DNA of 64,000 bases from Nocardia cyriacigeorgica. GTDB taxonomy: Bacteria; Actinomycetota; Actinomycetes; Mycobacteriales; Mycobacteriaceae. The notes under the pieces are model-generated. The model was not told the DNA's origin. It saw only the letters and a list, made by a program, of their open reading frames with translations, and ran no database searches. A program made the position numbers and the translations under genes. Shown one piece after another: positions 1-7,650 of the stretch. Numbering within the stretch: position 1 is the stretch's first letter; each line of letters begins with the position of its first letter. The stretch spans positions 202,235 through 266,234 of the forward strand of contig NZ_JAAGUY010000002.1 of assembly GCF_010868145.1 (NCBI RefSeq), written 5' to 3'.

Positions 1-245
1 TCGATCGGCGTGAACGCGGCGGTGAAGCCGTGCTTCATCGCGATCAGGTCGGCTTGCGGCCGGTTGTCTGCGTGGATCGAGGTTGTGGTCGGGATGGCGC
101 GGGCGAGGGCGGCGAGTTCGAGGCGGGCATCGAGGGCGCCCATCTCGAACCCGGCGACGTAGGCGGCGTCATCGTGTGGCCCGTTCGCGCTGACCACGGT
201 CACGAACGGCATCAGCAGGCCGTACTCGGCGTCGGGATCAGGCAC
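1..245 (-). CDS. Phage-element hypothetical protein, 3' end outside window
   Basis: This is an open frame of 81 codons that runs off the left edge, so only its N-terminal part is visible. It starts at a GTG that overlaps the previous gene's stop by 8 bases, the coupling seen throughout this operon. The visible protein contains a YVAGFEMGALDARLE stretch and is predicted soluble. I do not recognise a family. The call rests on the translationally coupled start, strong GC bias at third codon positions and co-orientation with the operon. Confidence 0.6.
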   Translation of the reverse strand, partial: MPDPDAEYGLLMPFVTVVSANGPHDDAAYVAGFEMGALDARLELAALARAIPTTTSIHADNRPQADLIAMKHGFTAAFTPI

Positions 246-828
246 CGTACTGCTCCTGCCACTCGCGGAAGTCGTCGTGCTCGCGGTCGATCTCGATCCC
301 GTGCGCGTGGTGCAGGTACTCGATGACCTGGGCGTGCTCCCGCGCTTCGCCCTCCAGTGCGGTGATGCGGGCGCGGGCGGCCAGCAGCTCGGCGGCCAAG
401 GCCGTGATGCCGAAGTGGTGGTAGTCGGCATGAGGATCGGCGAGCAGCTGCCGCAGCTGGTCGTCGGACATGCGTGTTCCTGCCGCCGCGGTGCCGACGA
501 GCTCCACCTCAAGCTCGCGCCAGTGGGCGGGGCAGCGGTCGGTGGGCCAGTTCTCGTCTGACAGGTGCCATCCGGCGGACTCGGCGAGGTTGTGGTGTGC
601 GGCCGTCCGGAAGGCGACCGGGACGCCAGGGAGCACGGCCGGGCAGTCAGGGTGATCGCAGGGCAGGCCCGGGCTGATGTTGATGGTGTGCCCGCCGTGG
701 CAGGTACCCAGGCACCCGCATTCGAGCTCAGGCAGCACCGGAGGCGGTGATGGCTCCCCGCACACCGAGCACGGGCCGTGGCCCTGCTCGGTCCAGGAGT
801 GGTGGCCGTTGCGACAGTCCTCGGTCAT
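238..828 (-). CDS. Zinc-knuckle phage-element protein with C-terminal helix
   Basis: A 196-residue soluble protein of unknown function. The first ~60 residues are rich in Cys/His pairs: a C-x2-C near residue 20 and then the motif CxCxGTCHGGHTIN, followed by CDHPDC. This looks like one or two small zinc sites. The C-terminal third is a long helix (LAAELLAARARITALEGEAREH) likely to form a coiled coil. It starts at an ATG overlapping the upstream stop by 4 bases. The CHGGHTIN motif recurs in the next upstream gene (825-1097), so the two share a paralogous N-terminal module. A nucleic-acid-binding or scaffold role is only a guess. Confidence 0.65.
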   Translation of the reverse strand: MTEDCRNGHHSWTEQGHGPCSVCGEPSPPPVLPELECGCLGTCHGGHTINISPGLPCDHPDCPAVLPGVPVAFRTAAHHNLAESAGWHLSDENWPTDRCPAHWRELEVELVGTAAAGTRMSDDQLRQLLADPHADYHHFGITALAAELLAARARITALEGEAREHAQVIEYLHHAHGIEIDREHDDFREWQEQYGA

Positions 829-1097
829 CGGGTGGTCTCCCATTCGCAGACAGCGGCCTCGATGTCGGCCGTGGACAGACAGGATTCGGGGGACTCGATG
901 GCCCACTGGTACGCCCACAGAGCCCGCGTCAGTCGTTGGGCATTGGTCGGTGGCAGTCCGTTGGGCAGCGCCGCGCGCGACAACCAAGCCGTAGTGGCCA
1001 CGGACTTCGCGCGAAGGTCCAGCACGATCGGCATTCCCGTGTTGATGGTGTGCCCGCCGTGGCAGTCGCCGGGCGCGCAGGTGCAGGTGTCGGTCAT
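825..1097 (-). CDS. Small phage-element protein with CHGGHTIN zinc motif
   Basis: A 90-residue protein. Residues 5-20 read CTCAPGDCHGGHTINT, a compact Cys/His cluster matching the one in the downstream neighbour. The remainder (LRAKSVATTAWLSRAALPNGLPP and so on) looks like a small helical domain. It overlaps both neighbours by 4 bases, so translation is probably coupled. No family recognised. The duplicated motif suggests that this gene and the next arose partly by duplication. Confidence 0.6.
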   Translation of the reverse strand: MTDTCTCAPGDCHGGHTINTGMPIVLDLRAKSVATTAWLSRAALPNGLPPTNAQRLTRALWAYQWAIESPESCLSTADIEAAVCEWETTR

Positions 1098-1318
1098 CGG
1101 GACTCCTCAGGATCGATGCGCAGGTCGTAGACCGGCTGCTCGCCGTGCAGCGGGCCCGCGGTGAACGTGGCGTCGTAGCTGACGAGGTCACCGTCGGTGG
1201 TTGGCTCCCCGAGGGTGAGGTGCCCGAGGATGACCGTGTGCGGGTTCGGCCAGTACCGCACGGGGATTCGCCGCCCTGGCTGCTCTGTGGGCAGGTGCAA
1301 TGTCAGGCGCTCAGCCAC
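1094..1318 (-). CDS. Hypothetical phage-element protein, 74 aa
   Basis: A 74-residue acidic protein with alternating hydrophobic strands (LTLHLPT, HTVILGHLTL, VSYDATFTAG), suggesting a small beta-rich fold. It has no Cys cluster, signal peptide or membrane segment. It is coupled by overlap to both neighbours. The function cannot be told. Confidence 0.55.
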   Translation of the reverse strand: MAERLTLHLPTEQPGRRIPVRYWPNPHTVILGHLTLGEPTTDGDLVSYDATFTAGPLHGEQPVYDLRIDPEESR

Positions 1319-1643
1319 GGCCGCCGGCCTCCTCGGTGGGGACGTACAGGACGGTGACGGGCCCGAAGGTGATCACGTCATCGGCCTCGCGGCCATCGAG
1401 GAGGCTGGTGCAGAGCCACCGGCCGACGCCTCCGATCTTGTGGAGCAATCTCCAGGCGTCACCCTGGCGGTCTCGCACGATCGATCCCACGGGCAGATCG
1501 GCCAGCTTGGCGGCCGTGGTGATCTCGCGGGCGGGTGGACGCCAGCCGCGCGCGATTGCTGAATCGGCACCGACCGCAGCCGATGCGTACTCAATCCCGG
1601 AGATTTCGAGAATGCTGGTCAGGATGTCGCGGTCACTCGCCAT
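1311..1643 (-). CDS. Hypothetical phage-element protein with YVPTEE tail
   Basis: A 110-residue protein starting at an ATG 11 bases inside the upstream gene. It contains GWRPPAREITT followed by LPVGSIVRDRQGDAWRLL and ends with VTVLYVPTEE plus a short Gly-rich tail. The same GWRPPA-x-EITT core and VLYVPTEE tail occur in the upstream neighbour (1633-2226), so the two are paralogues. The core reads like a small beta-barrel (LPVGSIVRD...W). Function unknown. Confidence 0.6.
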   Translation of the reverse strand: MASDRDILTSILEISGIEYASAAVGADSAIARGWRPPAREITTAAKLADLPVGSIVRDRQGDAWRLLHKIGGVGRWLCTSLLDGREADDVITFGPVTVLYVPTEEAGGRG

Positions 1644-2226
1644 CGGACTGCTCCTCGGTGGGGACGTACAGGACGACGAGCGCAGTGCCTGACTCGGCGG
1701 CCCGCTGGAGGAGCCACGCGCTGTGGACGCGAGGGTGACCGCCCGGCATGAGCCACTGGCCGTAGCCGCAGTGCTGGTACACCGCGGCGCGCCAGCGGAT
1801 GACGGCGGCGTACGGCAGGGCATCCATCTGTGCGAGCGTGGTGATCTCGGGGGCGGGTGGACGCCAGCCAGCGTCGGCGACCGCGACGGCGTACTTGCCG
1901 AGCGCTTCGTCCCGTTCGGCGATCACCTTGGCCAGGGCGGTGGCCTGGTCGTCGGTGAGCGCCTGCTCGTCGGCCAGCTGCGCGACGGTGGCTGGGTCGA
2001 GGGCGCGGGTACCGGCCTCGTCGTCCGGACCGATCGGAATCAGGTCGTAACCCACGGCGAGCAGGCGGTCGATGCGCTCGCGATCCCACTCCGGGACCAC
2101 CAGGGCGTTTCGCTCATCCCACTCCGGCCGGTCGGCGTGCGGGCTGTGCAGTCGCCACACCGCGACGTAGGCGTGCGGGGCCCCGTCGGCGGGCAGCGGG
2201 TCGACGTGGTTCGGGTCCTGGCTCAT
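1633..2226 (-). CDS. Hypothetical phage-element protein, longer YVPTEE paralogue
   Basis: A 197-residue protein with two parts. The first ~115 residues hold a YVAVWRLHSPHADRPEWDE strand region and a helical segment of alternating charged residues. The last ~75 residues repeat the fold of the downstream gene: GWRPPAPEITTLAQMDALPYAAVIRWR through to VVLYVPTEE. It starts by 4-base overlap with the preceding gene. A binding or adaptor role is possible but unsupported. Confidence 0.6.
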   Translation of the reverse strand: MSQDPNHVDPLPADGAPHAYVAVWRLHSPHADRPEWDERNALVVPEWDRERIDRLLAVGYDLIPIGPDDEAGTRALDPATVAQLADEQALTDDQATALAKVIAERDEALGKYAVAVADAGWRPPAPEITTLAQMDALPYAAVIRWRAAVYQHCGYGQWLMPGGHPRVHSAWLLQRAAESGTALVVLYVPTEEQSDGE

Positions 2227-2444
2227 CGTGCAACCTCCGGCGCGGGGATGTAGGCGACCGGCTCGGCGGTCGTGCGTGTGCAGGCAGGGCAGGCGTCGGG
2301 CCCGCTGTCGACGGACCAGCCTTCGGCGGCGAGCTCGGCGCGCAGGGCGCGCTCGGCGGCGGCCTCGTCAGCACCGGCGGCGAGGTACCGGCGGGTGATG
2401 GCGCCGCAGTGGTCGCAGGTGAGGGTGAGGGTGCGGCGGGTCAT
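2223..2444 (-). CDS. Small zinc-ribbon-like phage-element protein
   Basis: A 73-residue protein. C-x2-C at residues 10-13 (CDHCG) and C-x2-C near residues 52-55 (CPAC) are separated by a ~35-residue helix rich in Ala and Glu, a spacing that suits a four-Cys zinc ribbon. The C-terminus (EPVAYIPAPE) resembles the YVPTEE tails of the neighbours. It has 4-base overlaps on both sides. DNA or RNA binding is a reasonable inference from the ribbon; nothing more specific can be said. Confidence 0.6.
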   Translation of the reverse strand: MTRRTLTLTCDHCGAITRRYLAAGADEAAAERALRAELAAEGWSVDSGPDACPACTRTTAEPVAYIPAPEVAR

Positions 2445-2689
2445 GCGCTGCCGTACCTAAACGAGGTGAAGCACTCGCCGTCCTCGTCGGGGAAGAACCC
2501 CCACTCGTCGAGCTGGGTCAGCTCCTCCGGGGTGAACTTCTCCGGATCGGCCATCACGGTGAGGGTGTCGTGCTCGCAGTGGAACGGGCTGATCTCGTTG
2601 GCCTGGTGCTTGGCCAGCAGCGCGAGGGCAACGATCAGTTCGGTCCAAGCCGCGGGCGGGGTGGTGTCTTCGAGGGTGGTGTCGCTCAT
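2441..2689 (-). CDS. Hypothetical phage-element protein, 82 aa
   Basis: An 82-residue acidic protein with an N-terminal helix (WTELIVALALLAKHQ) and an acidic C-terminal part (KFTPEELTQLDEWGFFPDEDGECFTSF). The helix is too polar to be a confident membrane segment. It starts at an ATG overlapping the upstream stop by 4 bases. Function not recognised. Confidence 0.55.
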   Translation of the reverse strand: MSDTTLEDTTPPAAWTELIVALALLAKHQANEISPFHCEHDTLTVMADPEKFTPEELTQLDEWGFFPDEDGECFTSFRYGSA

Positions 2690-2793
2690 CGGCCGGTCTC
2701 CTTGCTGGGGCGGGTGGGGATCTGGTGGGCGGGAAGGCCGCAGACGGTGCAGCGGCCGCCGTGGATGGTCCAGTGCTGGCAGGGAGTGGTCAT
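2686..2793 (-). CDS. 35-residue putative zinc-binding microprotein
   Basis: A 35-residue open frame held between two 4-base overlaps. It contains CQHWTIHGGRCTVCG, three Cys and two His in 15 residues, enough for one zinc knuckle. Tiny single-knuckle proteins are common in actinophage early regions. Overlap at both ends and the metal-binding spacing support it being real despite its size. Confidence 0.5.
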   Translation of the reverse strand: MTTPCQHWTIHGGRCTVCGLPAHQIPTRPSKETGR

Positions 2794-3206
2794 GCCTGGC
2801 CGCCTTCGGGGAGCAGGTACACGGCGGCCAGGCGGGTGTCGGGTGCGCCGTAGGTGCGCGCGTTGTCGAGCCCATCCGCCATCCAGGTGCGGTCGGCCTG
2901 CGGATACCACTGGCGGGTCTCGGCGTTCTTGACGTAGAGGTACCCGAGCAACTTGCCGGGGTCGGTGGTGATGCGCAGGCCGTGGGCATCGGCCAGCGAT
3001 GTCAGCAGGTGGTGAATGGTGTCGACCTGCAGCGCGGACAGCTGGTCAGGATCCGTGCGCTGGATGCGGTTTCGGAGGTCGAACGCCATCCGCCGCAACG
3101 GAGACACCCGATTCGCGATCGCATCGAGGGTGTCATCCCCTTCGGCGCCGGACGCGCGCAGGACGGCCAGGGCGGCGGTGATCTCGTCGGGGGTGGGGGT
3201 GGTCAT
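2790..3206 (-). CDS. Hypothetical phage-element protein, 138 aa
   Basis: A 138-residue mostly helical protein. An N-terminal half with regularly spaced hydrophobics (LRNRIQRTDPDQLSALQVDTIHHLLTSLADA) is followed by a strand region containing LGYLYVKNAETRQWYPQ. It ends with RLAAVYLLPEGG, faintly like the YVPTEE tails of other genes here. The upstream start and the stop both overlap neighbours by 4 bases. No function assigned. Confidence 0.55.
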   Translation of the reverse strand: MTTPTPDEITAALAVLRASGAEGDDTLDAIANRVSPLRRMAFDLRNRIQRTDPDQLSALQVDTIHHLLTSLADAHGLRITTDPGKLLGYLYVKNAETRQWYPQADRTWMADGLDNARTYGAPDTRLAAVYLLPEGGQA

Positions 3207-3466
3207 CGGGCGCTCTCCGTGATCAGGTTGAAGTCTCGGCCGGTGAGGTGGTGCGCGGTCATCGAGTTCGTGCGCATCGGGGTCGTGACCTTGTCGCCGG
3301 TCTTCGCTTCGATGACGGTGAAATGGATGTCGGCGCCGAGGCTGTCGGGATCGGGATCGATCCGGTCGACCCGCAGGGTCCGGATGGTCGCGCCCTTGGC
3401 GTCGCGGTAGAGCTGGCCGACGACGATGCGGTCGCCGCGCTGGGTGGTGTAGGCGTTCACGGACAT
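3203..3466 (-). CDS. Hypothetical phage-element protein, 87 aa
   Basis: An 87-residue protein rich in beta strands (RGDRIVVGQLYRDAKGATIRTLRVDRIDPD, DIHFTVIEAKTGDKV), which reads as a small SH3-like or OB-like barrel. The ATG shares one base with the previous stop. A small nucleic-acid-binding barrel would fit an early phage operon, but no catalytic or metal motif is visible. Confidence 0.55.
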   Translation of the reverse strand: MSVNAYTTQRGDRIVVGQLYRDAKGATIRTLRVDRIDPDPDSLGADIHFTVIEAKTGDKVTTPMRTNSMTAHHLTGRDFNLITESAR

Positions 3467-3690
3467 CAGTGGCCTTCCAGTTGCTTTCGTGCGGTGGTGA
3501 TTCGGCATTGGTGGAGCAGTCGGGTTTCGTGCCGGGCGCCGAGCGCATCGGTGCGGGTGCAGGGTTCACCGGGCTGGGCTTCGCACCAGACGCACTCGAC
3601 GGCGGCGAGGGCATGCGTGCGGACCGCGGTGTCGTCCTGGCTGAGCCGGACCGGCCGCTCGCCGTGCAGCGGGATCACGTCAGCGGCCAT
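3466..3690 (-). CDS. Phage zinc-finger protein, 74 aa
   Basis: A 74-residue protein carrying CVWCEAQPGEPCTR followed by RHETRLLHQCR. This C-x2-C...C...H...H/C arrangement is typical of the small zinc fingers encoded by actinophages. It sits between the replication-organiser genes and the strand-rich 87-residue gene and is coupled to both. Nucleic-acid binding is likely; the target is unknown. Confidence 0.65.
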   Translation of the reverse strand: MAADVIPLHGERPVRLSQDDTAVRTHALAAVECVWCEAQPGEPCTRTDALGARHETRLLHQCRITTARKQLEGH

Positions 3691-4031
3691 CAGACGGCCT
3701 TCTTGTCGGCGAGCTTGCGCACCATCTCCATCACCGCGGCGCGCTTGGCCTCGCTCGCCGGCGGCGCGGCGTTGAGCTCGCGCACTTCGGCGATCGGTGG
3801 AGCGTGGCGGCGGGCCGCGCGGATCCGCTCGGTGATGTGGCCGGGCATCAGGTATTCGCCCGCGGTGAAGGCGAAGTGATCGTGCACCGCGTCGACCGCG
3901 GCGGCTGCGGTCCAACCGGCGCGGTGCGCGGACTCGGACCAGGCGGCGACCATGACGCCGTCGATCCGGCGGTTGTCGTACGCGGCGGCGGCCTGGAGCA
4001 CGGTGATGATTTCGTCGCGGGTCATGGTCAC
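3690..4031 (-). CDS. Helical protein next to the replication organiser
   Basis: A 113-residue helical protein. The GTG at 4031 is chosen over the ATG six bases on because an AGGAGG lies 7 bases before it and the start then overlaps the upstream stop by 4 bases. The sequence (ITVLQAAAAYDNRRIDGVMVAAWSESA, then HFAFTAGEYLMPGHITERIRAARR) resembles the small primosome-associated proteins that follow replication-initiator genes in actinophages. Inference: an accessory to the protein from 4028-4843, perhaps a helicase-loader-like partner. Confidence 0.55.
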   Translation of the reverse strand: MTMTRDEIITVLQAAAAYDNRRIDGVMVAAWSESAHRAGWTAAAAVDAVHDHFAFTAGEYLMPGHITERIRAARRHAPPIAEVRELNAAPPASEAKRAAVMEMVRKLADKKAV

Positions 4032-4843
4032 GGTGCGCCTCCTGTGATTGCTCGTAGGTGTGGTGTGTGCTCGACGCCAGCGCGCCGGAGGATTTCGGGG
4101 TTCGGGTCGTCTTTCAGCAGCTCGGCGTCGACCAGTCGCTGCTCGCGGGGCGACAACTGTCCGGGATTTCCGGATGGTTGGGTGGGGCGGGCGCGGGCCT
4201 TGACCACGTCGCTGACGAGCGACGGCAGCAGTCCGGGCCCGACACCGCCCTTGCCGACCCACAGCGCGAGGGCCTGACGAACGTCGTCCTCTGGGGTGCC
4301 GGACTTGAGCAAACCGTTCGCGCGCATCGCGAGGTCGGCGCGGATCGGCTGGGGGTGCTCGCCGGAAACCTGTTCGCGCACCAGCCGCCAGCCGTCGGTC
4401 ACCGGCGGGCTGAGGGGGCCCTCCGGCATCGGGCCCGGTGCCGTCGGATCTGGTGTCGGTGGTTCACCTTTCGCGGCGCGGGCCGCGGCCGCCGCCCGGC
4501 GGGACTCGCCGGACTTCTTGCCGCCGAGCCGCCCGGCTTCTGCCTTCGCTTCCCGCTTGCTGGCGAGCGCGGCCGCGGTCGGCTGGTAGTCCTCCCAGTC
4601 GTGCACCACGATGTTCTCGCCGTCGAGGTGGACCAGCCCGGCAGCGAGCAGTTCGGCGCGCGGCTTCGCCGTCCACGTCTTCTTCCAGTAGCGCACCGGG
4701 ATGATGCCGTCGGAGCCAGCGCGACGGCAGTAGCACCAGGCCTCAATCAGGCACCGAAATGCCTTGTCGCCCAGCTTCGCCACCTTGGTGTGCTCCGGCA
4801 TGCTGGCCTTCACACGGATGTGCAGGCCCAGGTCCGATGACAT
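4028..4843 (-). CDS. Putative phage replisome organiser / HTH replication protein
   Basis: A 271-residue protein. The first ~95 residues form a winged-helix-like domain (VAKLGDKAFRCLIEAWCYCRRAGSDGIIP, then WTAKPRAELLAAGLVHLDGENIVVHDWEDYQP), characteristic of phage replisome organisers and DnaD-like primosome proteins. A charged, Ala/Pro-rich linker (~96-150) leads to a second helical domain. It probably recognises the element's replication origin and recruits host helicase machinery. Downstream partner genes and upstream recombination genes support an early replication module. Family placement is from motif resemblance, not a search. Confidence 0.6.
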   Translation of the reverse strand: MSSDLGLHIRVKASMPEHTKVAKLGDKAFRCLIEAWCYCRRAGSDGIIPVRYWKKTWTAKPRAELLAAGLVHLDGENIVVHDWEDYQPTAAALASKREAKAEAGRLGGKKSGESRRAAAAARAAKGEPPTPDPTAPGPMPEGPLSPPVTDGWRLVREQVSGEHPQPIRADLAMRANGLLKSGTPEDDVRQALALWVGKGGVGPGLLPSLVSDVVKARARPTQPSGNPGQLSPREQRLVDAELLKDDPNPEILRRAGVEHTPHLRAITGGAP

Positions 4844-4908
4844 GCGTCGCTCCTACTTCGGTGGTCAGGTGAGGTGGGCGCTAGCGGAGCGCCCACCTCG
4901 GTCGAACG

Positions 4909-5244
4909 TCAGGACTTCGGGGTTTCGGGGGTGAGGTTGAGCAGGTTGTGGACGATGTCGCGGGCGGCGAGCCATTCGGCATGGTCGCGGGTAGCGCCGG
5001 TGGTGCCGAGCGCGGCGACAGCGAGGGCCTGGCGCTGGAGGTCGGCCATTTCGGCCAGGTGCTTCTCGATGCCGATCAGCGCTTGCGACTGGGCTGCGAT
5101 GAACAGGCCGGTGGCCTTCTCGGCAGCCTCGGCGCGATCGCGGAACGACTGGTCGACGCGGCCGGAATCGATGAGGTACGCGAATCCGGTCTCCCACAGG
5201 GACGCCGCCGCGCGGATCGCTTCGTTGTCAATCGGCCCGGTCAT
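4909..5244 (-). CDS. Helical hypothetical phage protein, 111 aa
   Basis: A 111-residue all-helical protein starting with MTGPIDNEAIRAAASLWETGFAYLI and continuing through a charged amphipathic region (RDRAEAAEKATGLFIAAQSQALIGIEKHLAEMADLQRQALAV) that could be a coiled coil. It overlaps the exonuclease gene by 4 bases and is followed by a 65-base gap, one of the few in the operon. Function unknown. Confidence 0.6.
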   Translation of the reverse strand: MTGPIDNEAIRAAASLWETGFAYLIDSGRVDQSFRDRAEAAEKATGLFIAAQSQALIGIEKHLAEMADLQRQALAVAALGTTGATRDHAEWLAARDIVHNLLNLTPETPKS

Positions 5245-5867
5245 GAAGCACCCCCGACGATCGCGTCGTACACCCGCATTGCCCACCGTGCGTCGCCCAG
5301 CGCGGTGTGCCGCTCGGCTTCCGGTGTCGGTTCGACACCGATGGCGGCCGTCAGGTCGTCGGACTTCCAGGGCAGGCCCAATACCTCGCGCACCGACTGC
5401 GGCATCACGGCTTTCGCCGGTGCCGCTGCGCCATGCAGCCAGCCGACCATCAGTGCCTCGATGTCGATGAGGTGGTAGTGCCAGGCGGGTGTCAGGCCGT
5501 GCTCGCGCAACATCGCGGCGAGCACCTCGGTGTCGAAGTTCGGCACCGCGCCGACGATGTGCGCTCCGTGGGTCCAGCGGGCAACAACGTCGGCCGCATA
5601 GCCGGGATCGACCGCACCGCCTGGATGCCACGGGTCGACGTGTGCCGAGTCGGTCGCTCCAGCCAGGTACTGGCCGAACGGGTGCCGGTCGTAGAACCGG
5701 CCGACCTTGAGGCCGAACGGATCGGCGGTTGACAGGTTGATGTCGAGGAACATCGACAGCTCCCGCTCGCCGTGCTCGTCGCGGCGGATCATGGCGATCT
5801 CCCAGACCTTGCGGCCGGGGTGGACGCCGTCGGTCTCGGTGTCCAGGAAGACGATCGGCGCGCTCAT
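5241..5867 (-). CDS. DnaQ-like 3'-5' exonuclease (DEDD family)
   Basis: A 208-residue single-domain protein. FLDTETDG at residues 7-14 is exonuclease motif I with the metal-binding Asp and Glu. Motif II is likely GAVPNFDTEVL near residue 108, and motif III is the HTALGDARW near residue 191 (His and Asp of the DEDDh type). Such proteins trim 3' DNA ends and in phages often sit beside recombinases. It overlaps recT by 4 bases. With the RecE-like and RecT proteins it makes an end-processing and annealing set. Confidence 0.8.
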   Translation of the reverse strand: MSAPIVFLDTETDGVHPGRKVWEIAMIRRDEHGERELSMFLDINLSTADPFGLKVGRFYDRHPFGQYLAGATDSAHVDPWHPGGAVDPGYAADVVARWTHGAHIVGAVPNFDTEVLAAMLREHGLTPAWHYHLIDIEALMVGWLHGAAAPAKAVMPQSVREVLGLPWKSDDLTAAIGVEPTPEAERHTALGDARWAMRVYDAIVGGAS

Positions 5868-6823
5868 TCGGCACCGCCGGCGGTCTCGTCGGTGTTGACC
5901 AGGTCGACCGGCTGGCCCTCGTCGGCGGGCTGCTGCAGGAACTCGATCAGCCCCTGCGCCTCCTCGGCGGTCAGCTGCCCCCAGGCGGTCACGGAGCGCC
6001 CGAACTGCTCGGACAGGTAGGCCAGGCGCCGCGGCCGGTCGTCCACGCCCGCCGCCTCGAGCAGCTTCGCCAGCTCGACGTGCTGCGCCTTGGTCGACAT
6101 CGCCTCGGCAGGTTCCCCGGCAGGCGCCGGGTTGTCGCGCTTCTCCCCCGCCGCCTCGGTGTCGATCGGGGTGTCGAGCACCTCGGCCGCGCTCACCCGC
6201 TCGGACTCGACGCGCACCGGCGCCGGGTCCAGTTCCAGATCCTCGCGGGTGTACGGCATGCCGAGCAGCACGTCAGGCGCGAGCTTCCGCGCCACCTCGG
6301 CGACGGCCTTGGCGTAGAGCATCGCCTGCGGGTCGGTCTGGTACTTGGAGTTCTTGGTGTACCCGGCACGCTCGGCCCGCTCGATGTCCCAGGTGCTCTG
6401 CTCGGTCTCGCCGTCCGGTGCGGTGCCGAGCACCGTCACCCGGTCGGCGTTCGACTCGACGGTCTGGAACCGGAACCCCTTGCCGCGCAGCAGGGCGGCC
6501 ATGGTGCGCGAGTAGATAGCCGGGTTGCCGTGCACCACGAACACCTGCTGCAGGGACTGGATCGGGTTCAGGCCGAGCTCGGCGCCGTACAGGATCGCGG
6601 CCGCGGCGTCGCCGGTCTTGTCCTCGCTCCTGGTGGACCGGTAGGCGGCCGGGACGAGGGACGTGTTGGTGAGCGCCTTCGCCAGCTGGTGGGCGGCGTT
6701 CATCATCTCGGTGTGGGCGCGCAGCATGTCGAGCGCGCCACGGGCCGGGTTCATGGCGGGCAGCATGCCGCCGGTCGCAAACGCTGCCGTGTCGGTCAGC
6801 GCAATCACGTTGTTGTCGGTCAC
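5864..6823 (-). CDS. recT: RecT-family single-strand annealing protein
   Basis: A 319-residue protein. It binds single-stranded DNA and anneals complementary strands in phage recombination. Family features include YRSTRSEDKTGDAAAAILYGAELGLNPIQSLQQVFVVHGNPAIYSRTMAALL, the hallmark central block, and the later YTKNSKYQTDPQAMLYAKAVAEVARKLAPD. The C-terminal ~90 residues are acidic and variable. The start is a GTG at 6823, preceded by AGGAGG and overlapping the RecE-like stop by 4 bases; an earlier ATG in the frame lies inside that gene and is rejected. It works with the exonuclease encoded immediately upstream. Confidence 0.88.
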   Translation of the reverse strand: MTDNNVIALTDTAAFATGGMLPAMNPARGALDMLRAHTEMMNAAHQLAKALTNTSLVPAAYRSTRSEDKTGDAAAAILYGAELGLNPIQSLQQVFVVHGNPAIYSRTMAALLRGKGFRFQTVESNADRVTVLGTAPDGETEQSTWDIERAERAGYTKNSKYQTDPQAMLYAKAVAEVARKLAPDVLLGMPYTREDLELDPAPVRVESERVSAAEVLDTPIDTEAAGEKRDNPAPAGEPAEAMSTKAQHVELAKLLEAAGVDDRPRRLAYLSEQFGRSVTAWGQLTAEEAQGLIEFLQQPADEGQPVDLVNTDETAGGAE

Positions 6824-7650
6824 TGGTATGCCTCCTGCTTGTACGTCCATGGGGGAAGGTCGATCTGGTGAATGTCGGCGCCGTAGGTCGGCCACTGCCC
6901 GGAGGCACGGCATCGCGCCCACAGGTCGATGGCGCGGCGGTTGCGGATGCGGCCGAGGTCGACGGCCTCGGGCCGGATCTCCATCACGGAGACCAGGTGC
7001 GGGCAGGTCTTGGCGACGACGACGAACAGGAACGCGTCGAGCGGCTCGCCCGCAGTGTCGAAAACGTCCTCGTACCAGGGCTGCTGGCAGAAGTAGCCGA
7101 ACTTCGCGACCTCCTTGGCGAACAGGACCGGGTTCGCCGAGTCCGCCGTCTTGAGGTCCACGCCCACCCGGCGGCCGGTCGGCGCGGTGTGGATCCAGTC
7201 GGCGCGGGCGCGCAGCATCTCGCCCGTCTGCTCGTCGCGGGCGTACGCTGACACCTCCGGTCGTCCGGTCGAGAACAGTCGCCCGGCGACCGGATGGTCG
7301 TAGACGGCCTGCGCCATGTCCTCGGCACGCAAAACGTCTTCGGTCAGTAGCGGGATACGGCCCGCCTTGATCGCGTCCGCCTTCCGTTTGCGCGCCTTCG
7401 CCGTCCGCCAGTCGTCGGCCGCCACCTCGGAGATGTCCGCGCCGGCGCCAAGCACCAGCGTGTGCACCGCGCTACCGAGCAGGTAGTGATCCGGCACGGT
7501 GGTGCGCGGGTTCTGCCGGGCGAACATCCACTCCGCCGGGGACACCTCGAGCAGCTCGCGCGCTGCCGACGAGGACAGCGAATCCAGGTCGGCGTGGTAG
7601 ACGGCCTCGTCGATGTCGTCGTAGACGCCCTCTTCGGTAGGCGCGCTCAT
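6820..7650 (-). CDS. RecE-like PD-(D/E)XK exonuclease
   Basis: A 276-residue nuclease predicted to resect double-strand ends to give 3' single strands for RecT. Seen features: YHADLDSLSSSAARELLEVSPAEW near the N-terminus (the S-S-x2 motif of exonuclease VIII-like proteins), LLGSAVHTLVLG near residues 57-68, RARADWIH near residue 147, and GVDLKTADSANP near residue 162, where D and K fit the PD-(D/E)XK core, followed by a Gln/Tyr helix (KFGYFCQQPWYEDVF). Pairing with recT in a 4-base overlap makes the assignment strong. Confidence 0.85.
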   Translation of the reverse strand: MSAPTEEGVYDDIDEAVYHADLDSLSSSAARELLEVSPAEWMFARQNPRTTVPDHYLLGSAVHTLVLGAGADISEVAADDWRTAKARKRKADAIKAGRIPLLTEDVLRAEDMAQAVYDHPVAGRLFSTGRPEVSAYARDEQTGEMLRARADWIHTAPTGRRVGVDLKTADSANPVLFAKEVAKFGYFCQQPWYEDVFDTAGEPLDAFLFVVVAKTCPHLVSVMEIRPEAVDLGRIRNRRAIDLWARCRASGQWPTYGADIHQIDLPPWTYKQEAYQ

